Assembly (NCBI RefSeq): GCF_018596335.1
Contig: NZ_JAHEPS010000001.1
Location: forward strand, 310,001 to 374,000
Length of the DNA stretch: 64,000 nt
Source of the DNA: Shewanella jiangmenensis
Lineage (GTDB): Bacteria > Pseudomonadota > Gammaproteobacteria > Enterobacterales > Shewanellaceae
Direction of reading: 5' to 3'
Each line of letters begins with the position of its first letter. Position 1 is the stretch's first letter. Position numbers and translations under genes: made by a program. The notes under the pieces were generated by a model. That model was given only the letters and a program-made list of their open reading frames with translations. It had not been told where the DNA came from and did no database searches. Shown here piece after piece: positions 19,096-27,459 of this stretch.

Positions 19096-21390
19096 TTATT
19101 CGGTGATCACCCGAATACCCGGGATGATTTGCTGCGCCTTCTTGCCCTTTTGCTTAAGGTAAAAGTAAAACGCCACCAGCGCGCCGACTATGATGGCCGT
19201 CCACACCATGGTTTGCAGCGGGTTAGCAGACACATTACCCCATTGATATACCAGGGTTGCAGCGCCATAGGCCAAACCAAAGGTCCAGGTACCGGCGAAC
19301 GCAGCCCAGCCCTTGCCAAACTCGTTCACCAGCGCGCCCATTGCCGCCACGCAGGGGGTATAGAGCAGAATGAACACCAGATACGAGAAGGCGGCCAGTT
19401 GCCCGCTGAAACCTGACTGCAGCGCACTGAAGGTTGAGCGATCAACGCCCTGCTCCTCGGCAGCTGTTTCAACACTCGAGACATCACCGACCGACATCGA
19501 CATCGGATCTTCCGGTGCAATCCCAAGCAGGTTTGCCGGGATAGTGGCCAGCGCTTCACTGAACGACTCCGCCAACGGCGTTAAGCCTTCCTCTTCGCCG
19601 CCCGGAGTGCTGTAGAGGCTGTTCAAGGTACCAACCACCGCTTCTTTGGCAAAAATGCCGGTGATAATGCCAACCGTCGCCGGCCAGTTATCCGCTTCAA
19701 TGCCCATGGGCCCGAAAATTGGCGTCACCTTTTGGCTGACCACACTGAGCACAGACTCGTTACTGTCTTCGTGACCAAAACTGCCATCCACGCCCACTGC
19801 GTTGATAAAGTTAAGCAAAGTCACTACCAGCACAATGGTTTTGCCGGCGCCGAGGATAAAGCTCTTGGTACGCTTGCCAGTACGGGACAGCACCGCCTTG
19901 GGCTTGGGCATTTCATAGTTTGGCAGCTCCATCACCACCGCACTGCTGACGCCGGGCAGCAGGGTGCTGCGAAGCAAAAGACCGGTACCGATGGCGGCAA
20001 TAATGCCGATGATATACAGCAAAAACACCAGATTCTGACCCGACTCGGGGAAGAAGGCCGCGGCAAACAGGGCGTACACCGGCAAACGGGCACCGCAGGA
20101 CATAAAAGGCGCCATCATGCCGGTGACAATCCGCTCGCGCTCACTGCCAAGGGTACGGGTCGCCATAATCGCCGGCACCGAACAGCCAAAGCCCACAATC
20201 ATGGGCACAAAGGCTTTGCCCGGCAGACCGATGCGGCGCATCAATCCATCCACCACAAAGGCAGCGCGGGACATATAACCTGAGCTTTCCAGCACCGACA
20301 GCGCCAAAAACAGCGCCATGATCACCGGAATAAAGGTCGACACCGTTTGAATGCCCTGCCCTACACCACCGGCAAGCAGGGTAATAAGCCACTCTGGCGC
20401 GCCGATGTTGCCAAGCAAAGCACCAAAATGATCGACAAACAGCGCGCCGGCACTGATATCAAAAAAGTCGATAAAGGCGCTGCCGACGTTGATGGCAAAC
20501 ATAAACATCAGGTACATCACCAGCAAAAACACCGGCACACCCAGCACAGGGTGCAGTACCAGCGAATCGAGGCGATCACTGAAGGTTGGCGCTTCATCAT
20601 TGGCTACGGCGGCGCGGTACACCTGCTCAACAAAGTTAAAGCGGGTGGTGGCCACCATAAGTTCAATGTCGAGGCCCTCTGATTTCAGGCTGTTAGCACA
20701 GCGGCTCACTTCTGATTCAAAGTCGCTGTTCTTGCATTGACCGCAGCCAAGACCATTACCAAGCATCGCAAGCGCACGGCCACGGGGTAAGGTGGGGTCT
20801 TTGTGCTTAAGTTCGGCAAGTGCAGATTCAATGGCGCTGTCGTAGCCAAGCACCAGCGGCGCCTCGGAAACTTTGCCATCAAGCAGCTGCACCACCTGCG
20901 CCTGCACCTTGGCAACATCACCGGCGTCACGGGCACACACAGCAATCACGGGGCAGCCAAGCTCAAGGCTCATCTTGTGGGTATCAACGTGTACACCACG
21001 CTTCAATGCCACATCGATTTTATTGACCACCACCACCATAGGGATCCCAAGTTCCCTCAGCTGCACGGTCAAATAAAGATGACGCTCAATGTTGGTGGCA
21101 TCCACCAGATTGATAATGCCGTCCATGTGCTGCTCAGCCAGATACTGCTGGGCAATCTGTTCATCAAGGGAGCAGTCGCAGCTGCGACCGGCCGGAAGAA
21201 TGTCGTAAATGCCGGGCAAGTCGGTGAGATAAACATCGGCGCCATTTAAGGTAAAATGGCCGGTTTTTTTCTCAACTGTCACGCCGGACCAGTTGCCGAC
21301 CTGTTGATTGGCACCGGTCAGCGCGTTGAAAAGTGTGGATTTTCCCGCGTTGGGGTTACCCACGGTCACGCAATGAAACTGCTTAGCCAT
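19096..21390 (-). CDS. feoB: Ferrous iron transporter FeoB
   Basis: A 764-residue inner-membrane Fe(II) importer. The N-terminal GTPase domain has G1 GNPNAGKST, G2/G3 motifs VTVEKKTG and DLPGIYD, and G4 VVNKIDV. A helical spacer domain and a membrane region with two Gate motifs follow (for example GFGCSVPAIMATR, with the CGARLPVY cysteine motif). The start is ATG 21390 (MAKQFHCVTVG), overlapping the end of feoA by 8 bases, so the pair is translationally coupled. Supplying Fe(II) next to a metal-reduction locus makes sense, because dissimilatory Fe(III) reduction produces Fe(II). No feoC is seen. Confidence 0.97.
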   Translation of the reverse strand: MAKQFHCVTVGNPNAGKSTLFNALTGANQQVGNWSGVTVEKKTGHFTLNGADVYLTDLPGIYDILPAGRSCDCSLDEQIAQQYLAEQHMDGIINLVDATNIERHLYLTVQLRELGIPMVVVVNKIDVALKRGVHVDTHKMSLELGCPVIAVCARDAGDVAKVQAQVVQLLDGKVSEAPLVLGYDSAIESALAELKHKDPTLPRGRALAMLGNGLGCGQCKNSDFESEVSRCANSLKSEGLDIELMVATTRFNFVEQVYRAAVANDEAPTFSDRLDSLVLHPVLGVPVFLLVMYLMFMFAINVGSAFIDFFDISAGALFVDHFGALLGNIGAPEWLITLLAGGVGQGIQTVSTFIPVIMALFLALSVLESSGYMSRAAFVVDGLMRRIGLPGKAFVPMIVGFGCSVPAIMATRTLGSERERIVTGMMAPFMSCGARLPVYALFAAAFFPESGQNLVFLLYIIGIIAAIGTGLLLRSTLLPGVSSAVVMELPNYEMPKPKAVLSRTGKRTKSFILGAGKTIVLVVTLLNFINAVGVDGSFGHEDSNESVLSVVSQKVTPIFGPMGIEADNWPATVGIITGIFAKEAVVGTLNSLYSTPGGEEEGLTPLAESFSEALATIPANLLGIAPEDPMSMSVGDVSSVETAAEEQGVDRSTFSALQSGFSGQLAAFSYLVFILLYTPCVAAMGALVNEFGKGWAAFAGTWTFGLAYGAATLVYQWGNVSANPLQTMVWTAIIVGALVAFYFYLKQKGKKAQQIIPGIRVITE

Positions 21391-21637
21391 GGCTTGCTCC
21401 GGATTCAATGGGGTCCACTTCGATGATACTGGCCAGCTCTTCACGCATGCACAGCTTGCAGCCGCGCACATCCAATTCGATACCGCTGCCAAGCGGTGCT
21501 TTGCGGATCATGGTCAGGCGAGTGTTGGGGGTTATGCCCATGGATAACAGCTTGCGCTTCACGGTTTGTGGCAGCTCCAACTGCCCGACTTCGGCGATAA
21601 CGGCCTTATCGCCCGGGCGAAGGTCACTCAATTTCAT
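21383..21637 (-). CDS. feoA: Ferrous iron transport protein FeoA
   Basis: An 84-residue SH3-like cytosolic partner of FeoB (MKLSDLRPGDKAVIAEV... LGSGIELDVRGCKLCMR). I start at ATG 21637, with GGTGGA upstream; an upstream TTG in the same frame is less likely. A Fur-box-like sequence lies about 100 bases upstream, in the region shared with divergent mtrD, so feoAB should be iron-repressed. Confidence 0.95.
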   Translation of the reverse strand: MKLSDLRPGDKAVIAEVGQLELPQTVKRKLLSMGITPNTRLTMIRKAPLGSGIELDVRGCKLCMREELASIIEVDPIESGASHG

Positions 21638-21739
21638 TAACAAGGTCCACCCTGTTCCATCCCGATCTTTGACTGACCGGCATTTTAGCCAAGTCTGTCA
21701 ATCCAAAATCGTACCTGGATCAATTTTCTTTGATTGGTA

Positions 21740-21762
21740 ACGATAATAGTTTTCAATTATGA
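21740..21762. promoter_or_regulatory. Candidate Fur box between feoA and mtrD
   Basis: CGATAATAGTTTTCAATTAT resembles the Fur consensus GATAATGATAATCATTATC (GATAAT then AATTAT arms) and lies in an AT-rich stretch upstream of feoA. The match is partial; that Fur controls feo operons is established for other bacteria. Confidence 0.55.
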
Positions 21763-21833
21763 GGTAAAACGCAACCGGAATAAATGCCGCCTGCAAACAA
21801 AATCCCAAACGCCTTAAATATCCGCTGCCCACA

Positions 21834-21855
21834 AAACGTGCGCCGCGTCACACTT
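21834..21855. promoter_or_regulatory. Candidate CRP site upstream of mtrD
   Basis: AAACGTGCGCCGCGTCACACTT matches the CRP pattern AAATGTGA-N6-TCACATTT at AAA, GTG, TCACA and TT. CRP control of mtr/omc genes is reported for S. oneidensis; this site is inferred. Confidence 0.45.
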
Positions 21856-22021
21856 CCTTAATATCAGCAATAAAATCAATCGAATTAGCCTATGCAGTAC
21901 GGCGACCCGTTAATGACTTGCTGCAAAATTGCTCTACACTGGATTATTAGTGTTTCGCCAAGATACTGAATTAGCGAAACCACAATAACAAAAACCGGAA
22001 CGCGCCTCAGGAAGTGTGAGA

Positions 22022-22978
22022 ATGAACAAGGACATCCCGCTGCTTGGCAGGAAGTTGACCTTCGGTCTGCTTTGCCTGCTGTTTTCGTTTCAGGTCGCTG
22101 CAACGCCCTGGAAAGACATGCCCGCCGCCGAGGTCGAAGCGACCCTCGACAAAAAATTTGCCGAAGGCAAATACTCGCCCAAAGGCGCCGACAGCTGCCT
22201 GATGTGCCACAAAAAAAGCGCCGCTGTGATGGCGATTTTTGACAATGTGCACGGCAGCACCCACTCAGGCGCCTCCCCCATGGCTGACCTGCAGTGTGAA
22301 GCCTGCCACGGCCCCATGGGCAATCACAACAAGGGTGGCAAGGAGCCGATGATAACCTTCGGCAAAGACGCCCCCGTTCCGGCAGACAAGCAAAACAGTG
22401 TCTGTTTATCCTGCCATCAGGACGACAAACGCATGGCGTGGGAGAGCAGCCACCACAGCAGCGCCGATATCGCCTGCGCCAGTTGCCATCAGGTCCACAC
22501 CGCCAACGACCCTATCACAGATAAGCAAACTGAGGTCGAGGTCTGTACCAGCTGCCATCTTGAGCAAAAGGCTGATCTGCACAAGCGCTCAAGTCATCCG
22601 CTTGAAAACGGACAGATGGTCTGCAGCGACTGCCACAATGCCCACGGCAGTCAGGGCGAGGCAAGCCTCAAGCAGATGAGCATCAACGAAAACTGTTACG
22701 CCTGCCACGCCGAAAAACGCGGCCCCAAGCTGTGGGAACATGCGCCGGTCACCGACAACTGCGCCAGTTGCCACAGTGTGCACGGCAGCGTGAACGAGGC
22801 CATGCTCACCCAAAAGGCACCGCAGCTGTGCCAAAGCTGCCACGCCAGTGTAGGACACGCGTCCAACGCCCAGTTTGGCACCTCCCCAAGCGCCTTTACC
22901 GCAGGTCAAAGCTGTATGAACTGCCACAGTCAGGTGCATGGCTCCAACCATCCGTCCGGCAAACTGCTGCAGCGCTGA
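22022..22978 (+). CDS. mtrD: Periplasmic decahaem c-type cytochrome MtrD
   Basis: A 318-residue MtrA paralogue that takes electrons from periplasmic carriers and passes them through a barrel partner. A signal peptide (about residues 1-27, hydrophobic core [16 protein letters not shown]) is followed by ten CxxCH haem sites: CLMCH, CEACH, CLSCH, CASCH, CTSCH, CSDCH, CYACH, CASCH, CQSCH and CMNCH. I start at ATG 22022 with AGGAAG upstream; a GTG two codons earlier is possible. It heads mtrDEF, with mtrE 10 bases downstream. The sequence is strikingly close to MtrA of this locus, including a shared 36-base identical stretch at the 3' end. Confidence 0.95.
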   Translation: MNKDIPLLGRKLTFGLLCLLFSFQVAATPWKDMPAAEVEATLDKKFAEGKYSPKGADSCLMCHKKSAAVMAIFDNVHGSTHSGASPMADLQCEACHGPMGNHNKGGKEPMITFGKDAPVPADKQNSVCLSCHQDDKRMAWESSHHSSADIACASCHQVHTANDPITDKQTEVEVCTSCHLEQKADLHKRSSHPLENGQMVCSDCHNAHGSQGEASLKQMSINENCYACHAEKRGPKLWEHAPVTDNCASCHSVHGSVNEAMLTQKAPQLCQSCHASVGHASNAQFGTSPSAFTAGQSCMNCHSQVHGSNHPSGKLLQR

Positions 22979-22988
22979 GGAGGACACG

Positions 22989-25094
22989 ATGAACACCCCT
23001 ATCACAGTGCGCTTAACTCTTGTCAGCCTGGCCATTGCCGCGGCTCTGAGCCCCATCGCCTACGCACAGGGCGGCTACGGACTTAAAGATGCCAACCGCA
23101 GCGCGGTTAAAAAAGAAGCCTGGGTATGTAAAGGCTGCACCAGCAACATCGAAAATAAAGGCGTTGTCACCCTGGGTATTGCCACCCAGGATGGCGACGA
23201 CAGTCATATTGGCAATACCACGGGCACAGATTCCGATGGCGGCGCAGTCAGTGTGAGCGGCAATCTAAGGCAGCGCAAAGAAGACGGCACCCGCCTTGAT
23301 GCCCAAGCCCACAAACTGGGTTTTGATGACGGCAGCGCCTCGCTTACCTTAAGAAGCCCTGGCCACTACCAGATTTACCTTAATTATCAGGCGCTCACCC
23401 GCTTTGATGCTGAGGGCTTAACGCCTTACCTAAGCGCTGGCGGTCAGCTTTCGCTGCCGGATGACTGGCAAAGCGCCGGTACCACCGCTGGCATGACAGG
23501 CCTTGCCAACAGCAATCCTGTCAAGCTTGAGAAAAAGCGCCAGCGCTTTGAACTTGGCGGCGAGGTGTCAGGTGATGGTTTTGATTCAGCAATGAATTTT
23601 CGCCACGAAACCCGTGAAGGCGCCCAGCGCAGCAGCGTGAATTTGCTCACCAACGCCGCCATGGTTGCCAAACCCATAGACGACAGCACTGATACCCTCG
23701 ATGCCAGCGTCAGCTTTCGCCGTGATGGATTTCTTGGCGCTATTAATGGCCAGGTCAGCAAGTACAGCAACCAATACCAGAAGCTGGCCTTCGACAATGC
23801 CTTTTACCCCACCTTTGGCGCAGCCTACGGTGGCCAGATGGCGGTCGACCCGGACAATCAGGCGTTCAGCCTAGGCTCGAGTCTGCAATTTTTTGAAGGA
23901 AGGCAGCAGGCACTGATGCACCTGCGCTTTGCCCGCATGAGTCAGGACGAGGCGCTGCTTGATGCCACAGTCACAGGGCCAAGCCCGCAGTTGCCCATCG
24001 CCGCCGTCGACAATCAGGTCGATGTAATGGAGCTTGGGCTGCGTTACAGCAACCGCCCGACCCGGGAGCTCAGTCTTAAGGCCAGTTACGATTTTCGCGA
24101 CCGCGACAACAAAACCCCGGAATACCTGTTCCCGCAGGTGGTTACCGACAGTATTTACCGCGGCGACGCCTGGAATAAGCCCTACGACCGAACCCGTCAG
24201 CAGTTGGCGCTTGGCGCCCAGTACCGCTTTAGCCGCAGCTGGGATTTAAGCAGTGACTACAGTTACGAGCACAACAGTTACAACCTGCTCAGCCGCGACT
24301 CGGTGTTCGAACACCGCATTGATGCAGCGCTGCGCGGCCAGATCCTGCCAAACTGGCAGATCAGATTGATTGGCGAAGCCGCCGACCGCCGTGGCGGCAA
24401 CTATGAGGCCAGCGATTATACCGAGCGCGCCAACCAAAGCGCGATGCGCCAGTACTTTTTAGCCGACCGGGACAAGCGTGAAATCAAGCTGATGACAGAT
24501 CACAGCTTTGATGCGCTGTCGCTGCAGTTCAATCTGCACACAGGCAACGAAGACTACAGCGATAATGACAACAGCCTCGGCCTCAGCGAAGTGCGCTACA
24601 CCGGCTTTGGTCTTAATGGCAGTTACCCCATTGCCGACAACATTCACCTCAATGCCTTTGTCGGTAAAGACTGGCGCGACAGCGAGCAGGCAGGCAGCAG
24701 CACAGGTGTAAGCCGCTGGTTTGCCGAAAACCGCGATGAAAACACCTCAGTCAGCCTTGGCATTAAATGGGACAAACTCTGGGACGATAAGCTGACCCTG
24801 GGCAGCGACTACCTTTACAGCGACGGCAGCAGCGATACCGAAGTCAGTCAGGGGCTGCAAAGTCTCTACGGCCCATACAGCGCCACCCGTCATACCCTCA
24901 AAAGCTGGGCGGATTATCGTTTGAATGAGTCTATGTCACTGAGATTTGACTGGATTTATGAGGACTACCGCGACATGGACTGGGCCAACGATAACCTGGC
25001 GATGGATGCCATTCCCAACGTCATCCTGCTTGGGGATTTGAGTCATGACTATCAGGCCCACTATTTCGGATTCAGCTTCAGTTACCAGTGGTAA
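22989..25094 (+). CDS. mtrE: Outer-membrane beta-barrel MtrE of a porin-cytochrome complex
   Basis: A 701-residue MtrB-family barrel that would sheath MtrD and hold MtrF at the surface. The signal peptide ends near PIAYAQ, and a CKGC motif follows at C47-C50, the N-terminal CxxC typical of the MtrB family. The rest is alternating amphipathic strands with frequent aromatic-ending segments, ending FGFSFSYQW, a C-terminal aromatic as used for barrel insertion. I start at ATG 22989 (MNTPITVRLT), preceded by GAGGAGG. The mtrF start is 34 bases downstream. Confidence 0.93.
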   Translation: MNTPITVRLTLVSLAIAAALSPIAYAQGGYGLKDANRSAVKKEAWVCKGCTSNIENKGVVTLGIATQDGDDSHIGNTTGTDSDGGAVSVSGNLRQRKEDGTRLDAQAHKLGFDDGSASLTLRSPGHYQIYLNYQALTRFDAEGLTPYLSAGGQLSLPDDWQSAGTTAGMTGLANSNPVKLEKKRQRFELGGEVSGDGFDSAMNFRHETREGAQRSSVNLLTNAAMVAKPIDDSTDTLDASVSFRRDGFLGAINGQVSKYSNQYQKLAFDNAFYPTFGAAYGGQMAVDPDNQAFSLGSSLQFFEGRQQALMHLRFARMSQDEALLDATVTGPSPQLPIAAVDNQVDVMELGLRYSNRPTRELSLKASYDFRDRDNKTPEYLFPQVVTDSIYRGDAWNKPYDRTRQQLALGAQYRFSRSWDLSSDYSYEHNSYNLLSRDSVFEHRIDAALRGQILPNWQIRLIGEAADRRGGNYEASDYTERANQSAMRQYFLADRDKREIKLMTDHSFDALSLQFNLHTGNEDYSDNDNSLGLSEVRYTGFGLNGSYPIADNIHLNAFVGKDWRDSEQAGSSTGVSRWFAENRDENTSVSLGIKWDKLWDDKLTLGSDYLYSDGSSDTEVSQGLQSLYGPYSATRHTLKSWADYRLNESMSLRFDWIYEDYRDMDWANDNLAMDAIPNVILLGDLSHDYQAHYFGFSFSYQW

Positions 25095-25128
25095 ATCGCT
25101 TGGCGGCACGCACGGAAGGAACGCAGCA

Positions 25129-27048
25129 ATGAAAAAATATAATGACCAGACCTTTACAACCGGTTGGCGCCTGCCACTTGTGGGCGCAGCCCTGCTCGCC
25201 TTGTCCGCCTGCGGCGGAGGCGATGGCGAGCCGGGTAACCCCGGCGATCCGGGCGGTGAACCCGCCATGGACATTCAAAGCCTTAAGGTCGAGTTTATGG
25301 ACATCGGCCTTACCGACGGCGTCGCTACGGTCAAATACCGGGTCACCAATCAGGACGATAAAGTCGTGGTTGGTATTCCTTCCGCCACCTTTATTGCCGC
25401 CCAGTTGGTTCCCGAAGGCTTTACCGGCGCAGGTAATGCCAGCACCTGGCAGCATTTTACCGCCGAAACCTGTGCGTCCACCTGCCCGGGCACCTATACC
25501 GACCTGAAAACCGGCATCTACACCTACAGTTTCAGCGCGCCGCTCGATGGCATGAATGGCCAGACACTGCAGCCGGGCGCGACCCAGCGACTGGTAATCA
25601 AACTTGGCGGCGACAAGCTGGCCGATGGCACCGCTCTGCCCATCACCAATGCCCATAAAGACTGGCAAAGTGGCGGAGAGCCAGCTTACAGCCGCGACAT
25701 AGTCGCCATCGACACCTGTAACAGCTGCCACAATAACCTCGCCTTCCATGGCGGCAAGTACAATCAGGTAGAGACCTGCGTGACCTGCCACAACAGCAGC
25801 AAAGTCTCCAATCCGGCCAATGTGTTTGCGCCCATGGTGCACGGCAAACACTTAACCGGCTTCCCCAAACCCATTTCCGACTGCGAAACCTGCCACAAAG
25901 CCGACGATAAACTCGCGGACAACCAGAACTGGCACACTGTCCCCACCATGGAAGCCTGCGGCAGTTGCCATACCGCCATTAACTTCCCCGTCGGTGAAGG
26001 CCACCCAGCCCAGCCCAATAACGCAAACTGCGTGGCCTGTCACAACCCGGATTGGACCGCCAATGTTCACTCCGGCGGCGACAATGAAGCCGTGCTGGCA
26101 AGCGTTAAGGCGGACATCGTCTCAGCAAGCCTCAGCGGCACCACGGTTAATGTGGGGGTGAAACTCAGCAATCCTCAGACCGGTGAAGTGTACGGCTCAG
26201 CCGATACCCTGGCGTTTATTTCAGATCTTCGGGTTTACGCCAACTGGGGCGGCAGCATGGATTACACCACCCGCAGCGCCCGCTCTATCCGGTTGCAAAG
26301 CACCGCCCCCGAGTCCGGCGCCGATGGTGTATATACCTATGCCATCAGTGGGTTAACCATACCCGCAGGCACCGAGGCCGACACCGGTACTCTCGCATTG
26401 CAGGGACGCCTGTGCGCCCTCGATGGCAAGCTCACCGCCTGCGCCGAAGGCATTGAGACTGTGGTAATGAAATCCAGCCACAGCTTTTTTAATGCCACTG
26501 CACTTACGGCCACAGGCCGGCGCACAGTCGTTACCAACGACACCTGCGGTAGTTGCCATGGCATCCAGCAGCTTAATTTCCACGGCGCCCGCAACGACCT
26601 CGAAGGCCAGTGCCAGGTGTGTCACAACCACAATATGCAAGCCGATGCCACTGCAGCCAACCCAGCGCACACCACGGCGGACTTCAAGCAGCTTATTCAC
26701 GCGCTGCACCGGGGCAAGTTTGCCGGATTTGAAACCCTCAATTACCCAGGTGACATCGGCAATTGCGCCCAGTGCCACGCCAAGGGCGACAATGGCGTAC
26801 TGACAGTCGCCTTACCCCTGTCATCTGCGGTGCAGCCAATGGCGCTCAACGACGGCAGCTTTACCAGCCCCACTGCGGCGGTATGCAGCAGCTGCCACGA
26901 GAGCGACAGCGCCAAAAACCACATGACCCAACAGGGCGGCGTGTTTGCCGGCAGCAAGGCCGATGCCTCCGCAGGCACCGAAAGCTGTGCCACCTGCCAC
27001 GGTCAGGGCGGCTTTGTGGATGTGCTGAAAGTACACCCCATCAAGTGA
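25129..27048 (+). CDS. mtrF: Surface decahaem lipoprotein MtrF
   Basis: A 639-residue outer-membrane cytochrome, the same length I recall for S. oneidensis MtrF. The lipobox LSAC places the lipidated cysteine at residue 28, followed by a glycine/proline linker. Two pentahaem domains carry CNSCH, CVTCH, CETCH, CGSCH, CVACH, then CGSCH, CQVCH, CAQCH, CSSCH, CATCH: ten haems. The second beta-domain holds the CX8C pair (C-ALDGKLTA-C), and domain I holds CASTC. I use ATG 25129 with AAGGA upstream; the open frame extends into mtrE and is not used. It delivers electrons to metals or flavins outside the cell. Confidence 0.94.
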   Translation: MKKYNDQTFTTGWRLPLVGAALLALSACGGGDGEPGNPGDPGGEPAMDIQSLKVEFMDIGLTDGVATVKYRVTNQDDKVVVGIPSATFIAAQLVPEGFTGAGNASTWQHFTAETCASTCPGTYTDLKTGIYTYSFSAPLDGMNGQTLQPGATQRLVIKLGGDKLADGTALPITNAHKDWQSGGEPAYSRDIVAIDTCNSCHNNLAFHGGKYNQVETCVTCHNSSKVSNPANVFAPMVHGKHLTGFPKPISDCETCHKADDKLADNQNWHTVPTMEACGSCHTAINFPVGEGHPAQPNNANCVACHNPDWTANVHSGGDNEAVLASVKADIVSASLSGTTVNVGVKLSNPQTGEVYGSADTLAFISDLRVYANWGGSMDYTTRSARSIRLQSTAPESGADGVYTYAISGLTIPAGTEADTGTLALQGRLCALDGKLTACAEGIETVVMKSSHSFFNATALTATGRRTVVTNDTCGSCHGIQQLNFHGARNDLEGQCQVCHNHNMQADATAANPAHTTADFKQLIHALHRGKFAGFETLNYPGDIGNCAQCHAKGDNGVLTVALPLSSAVQPMALNDGSFTSPTAAVCSSCHESDSAKNHMTQQGGVFAGSKADASAGTESCATCHGQGGFVDVLKVHPIK

Positions 27049-27055
27049 TGAACCC

Positions 27056-27084
27056 AGGCCGGTTGGATAACCTCTGACCGGCCT
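27056..27084 (+). terminator. Hairpin after mtrF without a T tract
   Basis: AGGCCGGT pairs with ACCGGCCT across a 13-base loop, directly after the mtrF stop. There is no T run, so it may be a Rho-type 3' end or an mRNA-stabilising structure. Confidence 0.45.
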
Positions 27085-27459
27085 GACGGTTAACCAAGTG
27101 CTATGAGGATAAGGTTAAGCATCAGCAGCAATCATCAGCAAACCAAGGCCCGTGTTGATACGACTTGATGCATGTTAAACGCAGTCCGGCTAAACCCTTA
27201 GGGCCTACCATGGTCTGTACATGCGGATTTTTATCCACAGTAATCCGGCACTCGAACCTGATTACTGCAGCGACAAAAATACCTCTAAAGAAATAGTCAG
27301 AACCAAGTCACAGATCCGACCTAAATTGACTGCGAAATGCTCACACCTTGGATAGCCTTGGAGATGGAAGCTCAATTCCACACATCGTACGGGGTTAATA
27401 GGAATTATTCTTATCTACCAACAAGTTCGGTGATAACTAAAACTATTGCAGGGAATACC
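27085..27459. other. Long intergenic region upstream of omcA
   Basis: About 375 bases without a convincing gene, more AT-rich near omcA. It probably holds the omcA promoter and leader. A half CRP site TCACA occurs at 27308 and 27341, but neither has a good partner at six-base spacing. The short open frame running into omcA from 27337 is not conserved. Confidence 0.5.

Noticed and set aside
21391..21492. 34-residue N-terminal extension of FeoB
   Set aside because: It overlaps feoA almost entirely and the GTPase domain starts right after MAKQFHCVTVG at 21390.
27297..27345. CRP-like sites upstream of omcA
   Set aside because: TCAGA-N6-TCACA has a poor left arm, and TGCGA-AATGC-TCACA has five rather than six spacer bases; too weak to call.
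27337..27459. N-terminal extension of OmcA
   Set aside because: The lipoprotein signal peptide begins at 27460 with its own ribosome site; the extension would bury the signal.
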